Source: Combretum micranthum
Lineage: Eukaryota; Streptophyta; Magnoliopsida; Myrtales; Combretaceae
NCBI GenBank assembly: GCA_024138025.1
Contig: JAMXBD010000429.1
Location: 248,001-312,000 of the forward strand
DNA: 64,000 nucleotides
Reading direction: 5' to 3'
The notes under the pieces were generated by a model that was not told where the DNA came from, did no database searches, and was given only the letters and a program-made list of their open reading frames with translations. The position numbers and the translations under genes were made by a program. Of this stretch, positions 21,006 through 34,819 are shown one piece after another. The first letter of the stretch is position 1. The number at the start of each line of letters is the position of its first letter.

Positions 21006-24000
21006 CAAGGTTGTTAATTGTTTAGGCTTGATGTTTTAGTGATCAAGTTGAGAGAGAGTCGATCTGATTGCAACAAGTTAAATCCTATTTATAAATTACT
21101 TGCTCATTACACGAGTGCTAAAACATATATAGAACGGTAGAAAAAAATTTATAGAAGAGGTCAACCAAAGTGGAAAAAAAAAAAAAGATTATTCTAACAT
21201 GAAAATTGGTAATTAGTTGGATGATAGTTTATTTAAAGTTTAAAAATAAAATGGAAGTTATATACTGACTATGTACTATTAATTAACCACTATAAATATG
21301 TATAGATGTTAGTGTTAATATATAAATATGTATGAATTTATTTATAATAACCACTACATAACTATGTTGCATTTTTATTTACCTAGACCAAATTCGTGTC
21401 AGGTTGATTTTTAGATAAGTACATTAATTGGTAAAATATAAAAATTATAAAAACTATAGAATACGACAGTCATTTGATTTATAAGCATGTCATTTATAAT
21501 TAAAAAATAAATACAACACTAAAATGTGAAGCCACAGGGGAGTAGAAGTCTAAGAAGGAAAAGAAAAAAAAAAAAAAGTAAAAACAAATATTGATTTTGC
21601 TCCACAATAATATGCCACACATGAGTTTATTTAATTATTTGTAGCATTTTTCTATATATGGTTAACCTTGTGTAAAATTATCTTGATATCAGCTTCTATA
21701 ACTAAGCACCTTAACATGACATTATAAATCTTTTGTTACAGTGCAGAAGTGCCATGCCAATCTATGATGATATGCTTTTCAATCTTCATAGACCCTTAAA
21801 CATCCTAACACTGTATGACAAATAATTAAAGGAACTAATCTATCCCTAACTTTTTTCCCCACTCTTCATTACTTCAGCACTCAAACTTGGTTTGACAGCT
21901 GGGATCTCTTCTATTGGCATCTTGAAATCCTATCACTATGTTTGGTAATCGTTTGGAAAAGAGAAAAGTTGTAGAAAGTAGTGAAGGTGGAAAGAAAAGA
22001 AAAGAGACCAAAGGAAGAGAAATATTTATGATTGTTTGAATACAAAAAGTGAAAATGAGAAAAAAAAAAAAAACGGTGGAAAATAGGAAAAATAGAATAT
22101 GAGATGGACTAAACTACCCACTCTCTTATTTCATCATATTTTAATTAAAGGGTATTTTTGTAATTTCAACTCTTTTCCATAGCTTTCTCTATGATTTTGG
22201 AGAGAAAAATTATGGCTCTTAAATGGAAAGTTTCTTACCCGGTTTTGACATTTTTTGTAGCTTTCCATTGTGATTAAACAGAAATTTTTGTTCATTTTTC
22301 GTAAGGGAAAAGTATTATCTCCTTCTTATTCTCAATCTTCAGCGCTATTTTCCTTCATCAGCCTTTTGCTGTTACTTCACAACTTTTCATATATCGAACG
22401 GGTTCTCATTCATATGTGGACTTTAATCATCGTAACCATCGACTAACAAAGAATATAAGAGAGATGGAGAAGAGAGAAATTAAATTTGAATTTGAAAAAA
22501 TATAAACCATGCAGGGAAAGAAGAAATGAAAGGAAGTGGATTAGCAGTTGAATAGGATTTTACCATAATATCTCTATAGTATTAATGTGTACAAAATTCA
22601 TCATATTGAATATCATATGTACATTTAAGAGTATTTAATGCAAATATAGTGATAAAAAAAGTGAAACACCAAAACATGTGTCTTTTGACTTTAATATTTA
22701 GATTATTTGTGCAGATGAATTTGGGATAATCTTTGAACTTTTTATATATAAAATTAGAGAGATAACATACTCGAAACTACAAATTTATAAATTACTCAAT
22801 AAAAAAAAGATTATGAGAGCTGTGTTAATTGTATAATTTGAGGACCATTATAAGGGTTTTCGCTCTAAAATTATGAACTGATACTATAGATAAATTTTAG
22901 ATTTAACTCATTAATAACTTAACTAGGGTTTGGAGAATCAAGTTTGCGTCTTTGAGATGATTAAGAGAAATTTGGTATAGTGGGTTTGTAAAAAGGATTG
23001 TTGAATTGGTTTGTTTTCTTTAGATTGGACATTTCTTATGGGAGATTATGCATTCGAAGAGGTTTTCGAGAAGCTTGAACTTAAGAGAGCTCATGAAAGG
23101 ATTCACCAACAATAGATTCATCTCGGCTGTTAATCATTAGCAAATCCAATGGATGTTACCATTAACAAACTTTATATACACTAAGAAATCCTCTACGTAT
23201 GATTATTATTTTCATTTTGGGACCACCTACCCTTTCTACTTCTCATTCTTAGTCATTTTTGTACACTTCTACATTACTCCTCTAAAGCCACATGTAACGC
23301 TATACACATACTACACACATGTGACCAACGCAATTGAACCTCTTTCACTACAATACATTGGATTAGCTATTCTTAGCATAACATATTCTTGTTTTACTAT
23401 GGAAATTTATGTATTATGTGGGAATTTTTAATGTAGATCTTGGATCCATAGTTATGAAAATGGTGCACATTTAATATCATATGTAATTATGTAAGTTACT
23501 TTTTGTTATCATATTTTTTTTTCCATTTGATGAAAATTATCATATCTTTATAGTATTAGTTATCTGAATTTTGTTAAAATAGTGCTCTTTAAGAAATTTT
23601 ACCATTTTAATAGAGCACATAAGTTCTTTTACTTTTTTTATTTTTTTAAATGTATTGCTTGCTCAAATCTAGTAGAGGCTGGATATAGAGAACTTGGGCA
23701 TAGGTTGATATGGTGGAGGGCCTATAAAATAGAAACTTGGTATGCATGGTAACGCCACTTCAATGCTTAAATTAGCCATCATAATGATAAGTTCGTAAAT
23801 TTGATATGTCAGTGCGATTTATTGTTCACATGGAGGAAAGTGGGATATTTATAGCTGATTGATCAACGATTGAGGATGCCATAGAATCATGGATGAGTGG
23901 ACTAGTGGGTTGTGGAGGACGTGAAGTAGACTCATTACTCCATTACTATGAGTGCCAAGTTTGACTGAGTGATAAGTGCAATGAAGCATAAAATGCAGGG
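21006..24000. other. AT-rich intergenic DNA with probable MITE remnant
   Basis: No supportable gene. Around 21930-22310, purine-rich and pyrimidine-rich halves face each other (TTTGGTAATCGTTTGGAAAAG to the left, GGGAAAAG and TTTTCC words to the right), suggesting an eroded inverted-repeat element without clear ends. An open frame at 23153-23431 is aromatic-rich, has no recognisable domain and is probably chance. Confidence 0.45.
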
Positions 24001-25100
24001 TAGATTGGGCATTGAGGGTAGTAGTCGAGTGCCAAGTTGGAGTAATGGACGCTCAAGCAAGGCTTTGTGTTATTGCTAATGTACTAAGGGCTTAGGCCTA
24101 GTCGACCGGTCTAATTTGTTCCTGGACTAGATGTTGAATCATTTAGAGGTTACAATCTTACTTTTATGAGAAAATGTATTGCACAAATGCTTCACAACTT
24201 ACTTAAGTTACATTTAAAACTTATTTTTGATATGTTTGATCTTTATTATGCATATTTCTTTATTTGTTTTTTTTTTTTGGTGCGGTGCTTAAAGGGAAAA
24301 GGTAAGCCGGTACAAAATGGAGAGGAGAGGCACGATGATTGATCAAAGAAGATTAAGGGAAGATCACAGGATCGATTTGTGGACCAGCTCTCCAGTGTGT
24401 TGAAAAATAGCTGTTGGGAGTTTTTGAAGTGGACGATCGGAGGCTTGTTTTTTGTGTAATAGCTAGCTTTTTAGTGCACCTATATATTGAAGTTGTTAGG
24501 TGTTTTTTTAAAAAAGAGAGTCAAGCTTATTTTTATAAAAATTATGTCAAAATACTCTCTTGATTTGCATTTGTATTTGTTAAGTGAATAGTGCCATAAT
24601 GGGATTAGTGAGCTAATATTATAAGGCACTATTTACTTTTTGTTTGAGTGTTTTTTAGTGAAGTCCTCTCTTGTTTGAGGCAATAGGTGAAATCCTTATG
24701 TGTTGAGACATTGAGTGAAGTGCTACTAGTGGTAGGTATTTGTGAAGTCTTCGTGTGGTGAGACATTATTGTGAAGTCCTCTTTATGAAACATTCTTTGT
24801 TGAATTTAATGTGTGAAGTCCTCCTTGAGTGAGGCATTTGTGGACCATAAAGATTAGGAGAGGGCTAAACTCCATGTTATATCGTAGTGTAATATTCTTC
24901 TTCTCTTATCTCTTTATCATTACTGTTGAAATTATTGATTTGAGCATATAATTGGTAAAAGAGATAATAGTCGGTTAAATAAATTTAAAATTGGTTTAGA
25001 AACCCGTCTCATAGCTTCCACATCCACATGTGTGTAAACAATCCTAGTGGTGTTTTATCTTTACATTTTTTGGACTTGGTTTGGATGACCCTTATACCAA
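24001..25100 (+). mobile_element. Probable LTR-retrotransposon remnant (LTR and leader region)
   Basis: A moderately GC segment with a TATA-like CTATATATTGAAG (about 24480), followed by a leader-like stretch that includes tandem repeats (24655-24845, listed separately) and then TGTAATATTCTTCTTCTCTTATC. This is the look of a copia-type LTR R/U5 region. No pol frame or exact LTR ends could be found. Confidence 0.3.
24655..24845 (+). repeat. Degenerate tandem repeat, unit about 28-32 bp
   Basis: GTGAAGTCCTCT..TTG..TGAGGCATT recurs about six times (starting near 24658, 24687, 24716, 24744, 24771 and 24817) with substitutions and varying spacing. The register repeats GTGAAGTCC and (G)AGGCAT/GAGACAT. 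Confidence 0.65.
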
Positions 25101-28055
25101 ATTAGGCCATGAACAAAATGGTGCTCCTTTGTAAATTAATTATTTTGTTTTACATTTTATACTTAAATTTGATCGAAACAAGTATTATTTTTAAAATTGT
25201 TAAAGCTCTTTAATCAAAATGAAATACATTTTTTTATGGATATCGTTTTTTTTTTTTCGGTCGAATTTTATGGAAATCGTTTGAGCAAAAGACTTTAACG
25301 AGGGATATCAATAATATTCAGCAGATTTTACATTTAATTTGTAGAAACAAAAACATTCTTAATCTTAAATTCTTGCGACCTAAAAAACAAAAAATTAAAA
25401 TCTTCAATTCTTGCTGAAAAGCTGACAAAATTTCTCTTGCCCTTGATTAGTGATAGATCTCAATGGGCTCTGATTAGATTAGTTGGAGATCTCATTCTTT
25501 TTCATATTCATACCCCAACTCGATTAGGCCAGTCTTTTTTCAACTTTGTTTAGGCCTAAGCTTATGTTAAGTTTAAGTTCAAATTTCCTCTTTATGTCAC
25601 CATTGAAGGGTCAATGGATATCGTAGTGGCCCAAAATTTAATTACAACACAAACAGAATTTTCATATTTTTTTTTTTCACCATAACTACTTCTTGACGGC
25701 CCTATGCAAGTAAAACTGTAAAAGCAATATGAAATAAAAAATTGTGAAGTGAATTCTATTCCATAGTATATACAATTTTACTTTTTCTTACTTTGTATAG
25801 TTTTATTATTTTTTTTTTTTGTGTTTAAATTTTATAAATTAGTGTTTTAATACTATGTATCACGATTAGTTAGAGGAAAAAAATATTCAAAATAAATAGT
25901 TACTAAAGTAATATTATTTTGAGGCAAAAAAAAAGTAATTTTATTTTATTACTTTAAAAGAATCCAATGCTAAAGAATCGAAAATTCCGTTTTAACATTT
26001 TATTTATATAATTGAATGTCCATTAAAGTCTATTATCTTGTTTGCTTCGTTATTACTTCCGGAATGGGATAAAACAAAGAAACTGGATGACTTTTATTTT
26101 CCAACCCTTTGATTTTACCTTTTTTTTTTTTTTTTTTTTTTTTGGTTACAAATGTTGGGCCTGCAACGAACACTCCAATATAGAATATAAAAAAGATGTA
26201 GCTCAATTTCTATTTTTTTTTCCCCTTAACCTCACATTAGAAGGAATTGCATTGAAACTTATAATTCTAGAGTACTGATTGTACTGAATGGTCTATGTAT
26301 GCAATTCAAATTTAGTTGCGCAATCTACTCATCGAAATAACCAATGTGCTTACCATATATATAGATATATATATATATATATTTACTTATAATAAATAAG
26401 TACTAACTGTATTATTTTTTGGTCAAAGTACTATTTATATTATTTCAATCTAAACGCATTGTAAAAGTAATTTTTTTAGAGAGGAAAAATTGCATATCCA
26501 CCAGTTGAAAATCTTTTAAAATTGCATAGATCTCTTATATTTTACAAAAAATATTGAATTTGGTACTTAGCTTTGCCAAAAAATATAATTATGTATTTAA
26601 ACTTTAAAAAATATAATTTTTTTGATACCTCGTATAACACTATTAACTTTGTCTTCCTATATGGACACACAACCCAATCACTACTCAACATGTGGACAAA
26701 ACTAAACAAAAAAAAAAAAATTATGGATGCATTGAGAGAGAGAGAAAGAGAGAGAGTGGAAGAAAGGAAAGAAAAGAAGAAGGAAGCCTAATTTAGCATG
26801 TCACAAGCTGAATCTTCAAATTTTTTATTGTAAGAAATTGTACAAACATGATGATTTCATTGGTGGAACTGACAAATATACAAGCAAATTACTCAAAAAA
26901 ACTAAAAAACATAAAGATTGAATTTGATAAAAAAAAATTCCTATGAGCGCCGACTCAAATCTCTATAAAGAAGAAAACTTATATAATAGATAAGATTCAT
27001 GTGTAATTCTTTAGAAGGAATATAAGTACGTGATCTTTTTCCATTAAAATTGGCTAGAAGGATTTTACACTCTCTCTCTAGCACCATAAATGAATTTAGC
27101 TTCTCTATAAAAATGTGTGTGTGTGTGTGTTTTTGGACTTACTGCAAAAGTGTGTTCAAATCACACAAAATTGAAGTATGAATTAATATCATTGAGTTCT
27201 TAGTGTTTTCTTAGTTTTGTACAATGAAAATCTTTTGCCTCGATTGGTTAAGTATCATTAGGCTCTACAAAACCTAAATTAGGTCCCATGAAGATGGATT
27301 ATAGTTTTAGGGTTAATTAATTTGTAGGTGATGGTTTTGGTTTAGGTGGGCTGGTTTCAAAAGATTTGAAATATGTTCGTGGTGATTATGTTCGTTTTCT
27401 CTGTTTTCTCCGTCTTCTTCTTTATTTATTTATATTTCTCTCTTTCTCTCTCTCCCCCCTCCCCATAATTTTTTTTAATTTTATCTTTATCCACGTATTG
27501 TGCCGTTATTGGATTGTGTGTCCACTTAGGAAGAAAAAATTAATGATGTTATATGAGGTAACAGAAGTAGTTATGAAAAGGTTCGATTAGGTATTAAATT
27601 GAACTTTTTAAATTTAAACATTTGATTGCATTTTTTCGTAAAGTTCGAGTATCAAATTCGACAATTACCCTTTATTTTAATATGTTAACTTCTAACGTCT
27701 TGATATATATCTAAATCCCTAGCAGTAGGTTTCAAGGGATCTAATGGGGGCCAGATATTAATTTTTTGAGAAGTGGAGGTTCATCTAATTTTAAGAGATT
27801 TAAAGAATATTTGTATAATTTACCCTTTTAAAAATTATTTGCAATTTAGGCTTCTTATTTATGATAAATTGCATAAAACCCTATAATCTTTTAAATTTGC
27901 ATGGATACTCTACTTTTTGCAAAGTTGGTGCTTAGATCCATGCTTACAATCTTAAAAAAACTACCATCCATATTTTACAAATATTATAAGGTATTAAAAT
28001 ATTTGGCAAAATGCGAATATTGAAAAAAAAAAAAAAGGAAGAAAACCTAATCTTT
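25101..28055. other. AT-rich intergenic DNA
   Basis: No gene supported. It contains long T runs (about 26118-26143), a TA microsatellite (about 26357-26382), a GA-rich stretch (26733-26785), a GT microsatellite (27114-27131) and a C/T-rich patch near 27440. Fragments near 26480-26650 resemble the ends of the 43.1-kb MITE family (low confidence). Confidence 0.5.
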
Positions 28056-28056
28056 G

Positions 28057-28255
28057 GTTGTGTCTGTTTGGATTATTTGATATTTATTTGTATCGTAGCT
28101 GTATTAGATTTGCATCTATAACTTATCTGTATCAGATTTGCATCTATAACTTATCTGTATCACCTTTGTGTCATATCTTTATTTTTTATTTATAAGTAAA
28201 ACCGTTAGTTTTTTATAGGTATCCATTTCTTAATAAATATTTATTTGAAATGATA
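28057..28255 (+). mobile_element. Dispersed element family G, copy 1
   Basis: Starts TGTCTGTTTGGATTATTTGA and continues with TTTATTTGTATCG, then GTAAAACCGTTAG, then TATTTATTTGAAA. The same order of motifs appears at about 46505-46680, 59560-59745 and 63290-63440. This copy carries an internal 28-bp tandem duplication (AGATTTGCATCTATAAC at 28106 and 28134). It is non-coding; superfamily and exact ends are unknown. Confidence 0.55.
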
Positions 28256-30789
28256 AAAATATTATGATCACAATATGATGAAACAAATAACATGATCTAG
28301 CACCGTAAGTTGTGAACCAAAGTGTGATTTTTTTTTAACCAAAATGGTAAAGATTCTCCATGTGTTAACTTATAAAATTTTAAAGAGTTTATCAGACATA
28401 TTTCAGAATTTTATAAAAATTGTTTACACCGAGTTAAAATTTAAGAGATAATATACAATTATTCCAAAATTTTATTCCTAGTTACCCACTACTCCTACGT
28501 AAACATAACTTATAAATCCATACAATTCATTTCATCACCTTATTGTCGTCCAAATTACGCCATACTTGCTGTACATTCACATGTGTAACCAGCATAGTCT
28601 TAGATTGTACGTTAATTACATACAGAAATTTACATTTCTTAATTTATCAACTAACCTTTGCTTTAATAATTTTTTCTGTTCTTCTGTCAGGTCACAGTTG
28701 TAGTCAATTGCAGAAAGATTTCTTGATCGATCTTCTCTTAAAACTATGGTTAATTTCACACTTAACATAATTGAGAGATCCAATCGAGCCGTGGCATCAC
28801 AATCACAAAGCATATTCTCGGAACATCTTTTGACATGACGTTGTAACAACACATACACAACGATGAAGATACTATTACTTCCGTTAAACTAGGCTTCTTG
28901 CCGTGCCAACTTGGGCACATGTTTTAACCAAAGAAAATTCTTAGGCCAATTAAGTTCGTCCTTCATGTGGGCTCACATGGCAAACATGGAGCAATAATAA
29001 TAAGTTAGTAAAAACAATTTTTTTTAATGTTAGTTAAACCCGACTCGAGATTTGATTCAGACAGGATCAAGGGTTAATGGATAAAATTGAGTTGAATTGT
29101 TGTTGGATTGGACTGTTTTTAAGGTTGGATGAAATTCAATAACATTAATACTGGATAAGCCAATCCGGATCTAACAATACTTTTTTTTAAAACTTTTTTA
29201 ACTATGGGAAAAATAACTCTTTATCCAACAATGTTTGAAAGTTTCACGATTCCGAACAATTAAGTTTTAAAGGGTACTTAGCTAACCACGTGGCCTTGAT
29301 GTATTATTGTCTTATGGGTATAGTATACTGATTTTTTTAATTAAGACAACAACTATGTATTTTAAAAATCCTAATAGTTGAATAAAAAACTTTTACTTTT
29401 AATTCCTATAATTTTCATTGGAAGAGTGGTAAGGACGCTCCCAATAGAAAACAAATTCAAAAGTTGAGATTCTCTCAATTGATGGTTCAACCCTAAGGTG
29501 CAAAGGGACAAATAATGAGTTTGATTGATGTTTGTAGCTAATCCAAAAACTCATCAATAGTCTAGAACACATGTTGGATCTTAATTAGAGTTATAAATAA
29601 AACAAATTATTTATAAACCACTTAAATTTGACTTGTATTTGGTTGAACTTGGCTTAGAAATAATATAGTCGAGCTTTGTTTTTTTTTTTTTTTTAATGCT
29701 TAGTTCAATTATTAGCTCGTGAGTCTAAGAAACTCTAATTGGTTTATATGTTAATCGAATTAAAAATGAGTTAAATATTATTATTTTATTTTGAATAAAT
29801 AATAATTTTAGATGCATAGATTATTTAGCAATGAGTTGAATCTTGTTACTTCTAGTAATTTGATGCCCAATTCTATAATTTTAAATGTTAGAGCCCATTG
29901 TCAATAGTACGAAAATGTTGCTGCATTTAGAGCTTGGTCCTCTCCACCAATGGAGACATAAAATTTAACTCAGAAAGAGCTTGGAGTGAGGCTGATGATT
30001 GGGTGGGCATTGTAAATTTGTAACACAACCCTCAAAATAACAGAAAAAAAGATTTATAGATTCTAATAAACTACATATGTGAATGAGGAGTAAGTAAATA
30101 CCAATGATATTTCGACTTATAACAATGATAATTGATAACTTAAAAAAATTGTGGTTCAGTTTTATGGAAACTGTCTTATGTAAAAATTATGATGTATGAA
30201 ATAGTTTACATAACGTGTTGATACCATTAAAATATTTATACAACTAACGGAGAATAAAACTTGTTCGAGTATTCGACAACTTGTGTCAAACTGGTTTTTA
30301 TAAATGGAACGAAAACAAATCATTCCTTAGGTCTAGCTTACCATATCATGAAGAAGATAAAAGATCCAGAAAAACCGGTTCAGATGGGTCCGTCCTAGAA
30401 CCATGGTTTCTGGTTTAAGCGAACCAGGTAGGTCTACCTTACCATATCATGATGAAGGGCTTGTCTGCCCAGTGTCCAACTTTTTCAATTTCCATTACAA
30501 TGACATTTTGGAAAACACAGGCATAAGAAAGCATGTGCAAGGGTCTCTTCTGTACGTACGAGATTTTTTTTACGTGGGTGTCACTTTGACTTGGAGGTGC
30601 AATCCTGTTACTGTTGCAAATGGCCCATCGATATGGACATCGGAGTAGAAGGAGGTTTTTTTAATAAAAATTGAAAGAGTATAGAGATCAGAGATCTTTA
30701 AATATCTCATTACCATGCTTGATGTAAAAATTATATATATTATTTTAGAGCTCATGGCATCAATTGCTTCAATTTTTCTGTTTACATTT
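28256..30789. other. AT-rich intergenic DNA
   Basis: No gene or RNA supported. The phrase TAGGTCTAGCTTACCATATCATGA (from about 30330) recurs with one change from about 30430, giving a local direct repeat about 102 bp apart. Open frames at 28543-28858 and 30403-30755 show no recognisable family. Confidence 0.45.
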
Positions 30790-30799
30790 AATGAAAATA

Positions 30800-31053
30800 G
30801 GGTAAATTACACTAGAATGTTATAATGTTTGAGAAAAGTCACAATATTTTGAGTTTAAAAAATATTACAATGTTTAGAAAAGTGATCAGTTGAGGTCACC
30901 AATTGACACGTGTCAATAGGAGAAATATTTAAAATTGAAACTTAGAAGATTTAATCACTTGAAATGTTGTGATCTCAATTGACCAATTTTTATAAACGTT
31001 ATGAAATTTTTTTAACCACTTGAAACGTTATGGCCTTCTGATATAATTTACTC
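30800..31053. mobile_element. Mutator-like MITE, 254 bp, with 10-bp flanking duplication
   Basis: The left end is GGGTAAATTACACTAGAATG; the right end read inward is GAGTAAATTATATCAGAAGG, and the arms keep pairing inward (ATAACGTTT, TCACAACATTT-type words). AATGAAAATA flanks both sides exactly (30790-30799 and 31054-31063). It is non-coding. Confidence 0.8.
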
Positions 31054-31137
31054 AATGAAAATATCTTAAACAAGATCCTTAGCTAAGGTTATTAAGTTTT
31101 GGGTATTACATGTTTTGTAGAAAATATTTTTCTAGTT

Positions 31138-33800
31138 TCTTTTTTTTTCTCTTTAATAAAAAAGGGGCAAAACAAAGACCAAAATTACATCATACAATTG
31201 TGAGGAAAACTTGCTCCAACTATATGCTGCATACAAATATCAACAATACCAATAGTAATAGAATTCAGAGTGTGGTAGCCAACAGGCATTAAGAGAGCCA
31301 AATTGGCCAAAACATCCATAGCAATTTCTTTCTCTATAAACATGCTTGATCTGAACATCTCATTCTATGTGAAGCAACTTCCTAATTGGATGGAGAACAT
31401 TTTGAAATCTCGTTTCAGCCAATCCATCCTAAAATCAACCACTCAGCAACATTTTTATTATCTAGCTCCAAAATCACTTTTCTATGGCTAAGGTCTAAGC
31501 TAACTCAAGTCCCTTCAATGCTCCCTAGAGTTTCGCTATAATAGATGATTAAGAACCAAGATTTACTGCAAATACAACTAACCATCGTCCATGAAAATCA
31601 TGAGTTAGACCACCTGCTGATGATAAAGATTGGTTTAGCTTTGTTGTACCGTTTGTATTCAACTTCACAAATTCAAATGGTGGAGTCTACCATCCTCCAA
31701 GGCAAGTAACTCTTCTAACCTCCCTTCTGATCATACTCTTCATCTCCATATGGGTAGCATAAGTTTCCTTAGCTTTAGATTTAATATGACAAAACAAAGA
31801 TTAAACACTCACACCTTTACCTTCAAATAAAAGTTTATTTCTACAACTCCATAGCATCTAAAGAGGTATCGTAAAGAACATCGAATAGGGTAATTTTCAA
31901 AATAGTTCTCATTTAGCAAATTGTTAACCAACCATTTGGTAAAAAGGGAATTATAGAAACTAATGAGTTAAACTAGGGGTACAATTTTGCACTAAAAAGC
32001 AAAAGCTTTATCACATCTTCTTCAATGTCTTCAATATCATTGATACATATGTGACAAATACCATTATCTATCAAATAACTCCTTACCCTTTCTTTGCTAG
32101 TCAATAGAGCATTATGAAGAGATAACCATAGGAAATACCAAACAAGTTCCAGTCCAATTCATCATTCACTACTTTCCATTTATCATTTATAGTGTTTTAG
32201 TTAGCACCACATTTCATCTCATAAGTTGTAGAAACACCAAAAGCACTAGAAGAAGATGACCCCCAAAATATAACATCTGCATGACTAAAAGGATGAAGGG
32301 GTTGAATATCAGCTATAAGTAATAACACCGAAGAGTCAACAAGTTGTTGCAAAAGATTCTAGTTCCAATTTCCATTCGAACGACAAAATCACAAACATTC
32401 TGCCAACTGGAATTTTGAGATATGTGTTGACATAATTGATTAAGATGGAGAATAATAGGAGATATCCATCTATCCAACCAAAAGTTAAATCTCCTTCCAT
32501 TGCCTACCAACTAGCAAATATCTTGAATAAAAAAATGCCAGGTTTTACTTTGGCCTCTCTAAAGGTGAGAGGTTACATTCACATTAAGTTTGTTTGGGAT
32601 AGTGTCAATAGGAAGTTTATATTTATCATATAGAACCTTTACCTACAAAGATTTAAGTTTGGTTAAAAGCCCCCATGCAATTTTTCATATGTAGAGACTC
32701 ATTAATTTCTAACATCTATCTAATCCTTAAACCTCTATCTATCTTTGGTTGACTGTTGACATACCTGACTTCAACTAACAAGGCTGGTTTTTTTATATGT
32801 AGTAGAAGATCCCTAGATAAACTGTCTTCCAATAGCATCCAATTTTTTATAAACACTTTCTAGATGGAAGAAGACCGCATCATATAAACAGGAATTGTAA
32901 ATAAGATAGATTGACACTTAGTAACTCTGGCAGCAAGCAAAAGTGATGTAAAATGCCAATCTACCCCTTTTTTTTTTTTTTGCATTTTATTAACCATCTG
33001 GTTATAAATATCTCTTGTAACTTTTTTATGAAGCAAAGGAATAACCAAGTATTTCCCTAAATTAGAGGTTCTCTTAAACCTTAACTTATTGCTTAACTGT
33101 AATGTCACCTCCTATTTTACATCAGATGAGAAAAAATCTTTGGTCTTCTCTTTACTAACCAAATGACCAAAAAAAGAGCAAAACTTTGTTAAAACCTCAT
33201 CAATTGCAACCACTTCATCCTTAAAAGCCTCTGCAAAATGCACTAAATCATCAATAAAGAATAGGTATGACACAATCGTCTGCTTATAATCAAACCGAGA
33301 AGGCTTCCACCTCCCATCTTCCACGGCTTTAGAAATAGCCTAAGATAAGTGTTCCATACGAAAAATAAACATGTATAAAGATAATGGATCTCCTTGATGC
33401 ACCCCACGTTTTAAATTGAAGGGAGTGCTAAGAATCCCATTCCAAGCCACCTATATAGAGCAAGTCTCAAAGGAACTCATTATGACTAAAGAAAGAAAAA
33501 GAGGAATATCATCATCTTGAAGGGAGTCTTTATTGAAATCCCAACTAATGCAGTCATAAGTCTTTTCCAAGTCAATTTTAATAGATAGCAAGCCGCTTCC
33601 TCCTTCTATAATCTTCATAAAGTGAATTATCTCTTAAGTCATTATGATGTTATCCACAATATTATGTTTTGCAACAAAAATAGTTTGAGAAGGATGGATA
33701 ATATGAGACATCACTAGCTTGAGCCTATTAGCTATGACTTTTGTGACGACTTGTTTAAAGTCTAATCATTAAATATTATCATATTGAACACTGATCTTAA
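31138..33800 (-). pseudogene. 5'-truncated, degraded L1-type LINE
   Basis: Reading the minus strand from right to left: RT fragments RGVHQGDPLSLYMF (about 33360-33410) and FIDDLVHFAEA (about 33215-33250, where FADD is normal); the post-RT connection LGKYLVIPLLHKKVT (about 33010-33055) and AARVTKCQSILFTIPVYMM (about 32880-32945); a zinc-binding RVT region VGNGRRFNFWLDRWI (about 32465-32507); and an RNase H start KLNTNGT (about 31640-31665), where the catalytic Asp of LNTDG is Asn. Frames are broken by many stops and shifts. Endonuclease and ORF1 are missing, so the copy is 5'-truncated, as is usual for LINEs. A T run at about 31139-31149 may be the remnant poly(A) tail. It is not functional. 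Confidence 0.85.
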
Positions 33801-33887
33801 TAGGTTGTTTTTAGGGGCATTTAAGCAGCAAGTAATGGCTAGTGAGAAGATGAGATTAGATTGTTGGTAATAACAACTAGGCCTCAG

Positions 33888-33922
<35 letters not shown>

Positions 33923-34819
33923 GATTTTCATTTATTTAGAAAAAGAAAATTTTTTTCTTTACAATATAATTGATATTTAGCGTTGTTTTTTCATCCACTA
34001 CATAAGGGTGAATGCTATAACTTTAATCCTCCAGCCACTTATTGCTAAAAATGATGGAAAATTTTTTAATTACTGAAATTATATTTAATTTTTCTAAATT
34101 TAATCATAATAAATATTCGAATTGTCCTAAAATGATTTGCACTAAAGTACTAAACCTTTATGCTGTTACATTCAGTACCTGCTTGTTTTGGGGGAAACTA
34201 TTTGTTAATAGAAAATGTTTCTCTTAAAAAGGTTTTCATAAAAAGAAATATAATTTTAGGTATTTGGCTAATTTTAAGAAAATAGATTTCCTTTATTTGT
34301 TGCTTCTAAATAATTGGATAATGGAAATACTAGAATGAATAATAATAAACCTATAATGAGAAATAGATCTGCCTAATTAGAAAATTAATAATGAATGTTA
34401 TTGATAATAAATGAATGGTATATAGAGCTCACAAATTGACAAGAAAATGATTTATCCTTTTATGATTTGTAAGTTGTTTTCTCAAAAATGAGTTATGAAT
34501 GAATCTTTATTTTCTAAAATAAGAGAAAACGGTTTCCAGTAATTGTTCCACGTTCTTGAAACAAATATGGAAAAATGACAAAACATTGTTGTAGAAAATC
34601 TTGTCATCAAAACAAACAAAGGCTTAGTATTCTCCTATTTTCAACCAAACTTGTGTGAGAATATAGACATCCTTATATATTCAAATTTTAACCCCACTAT
34701 TGGAGGTGAAGAACCACATACCATATAATTGACAATGAACACACACACACACACACACATATTTATGTCCTCCATCATTATCTCGTGTAGTCTCATATTT
34801 AATATATAATAAAATTTAT
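33801..34819. other. AT-rich intergenic DNA with microsatellites
   Basis: No gene seen. It holds a TA microsatellite (33890-33918) and an AC microsatellite (34738-34759). Confidence 0.55.

Noticed and set aside
23153..23431. 92-codon open frame with aromatic residues
   Set aside because: No recognisable motif; could be chance. I could not support it as a gene without transcript evidence.
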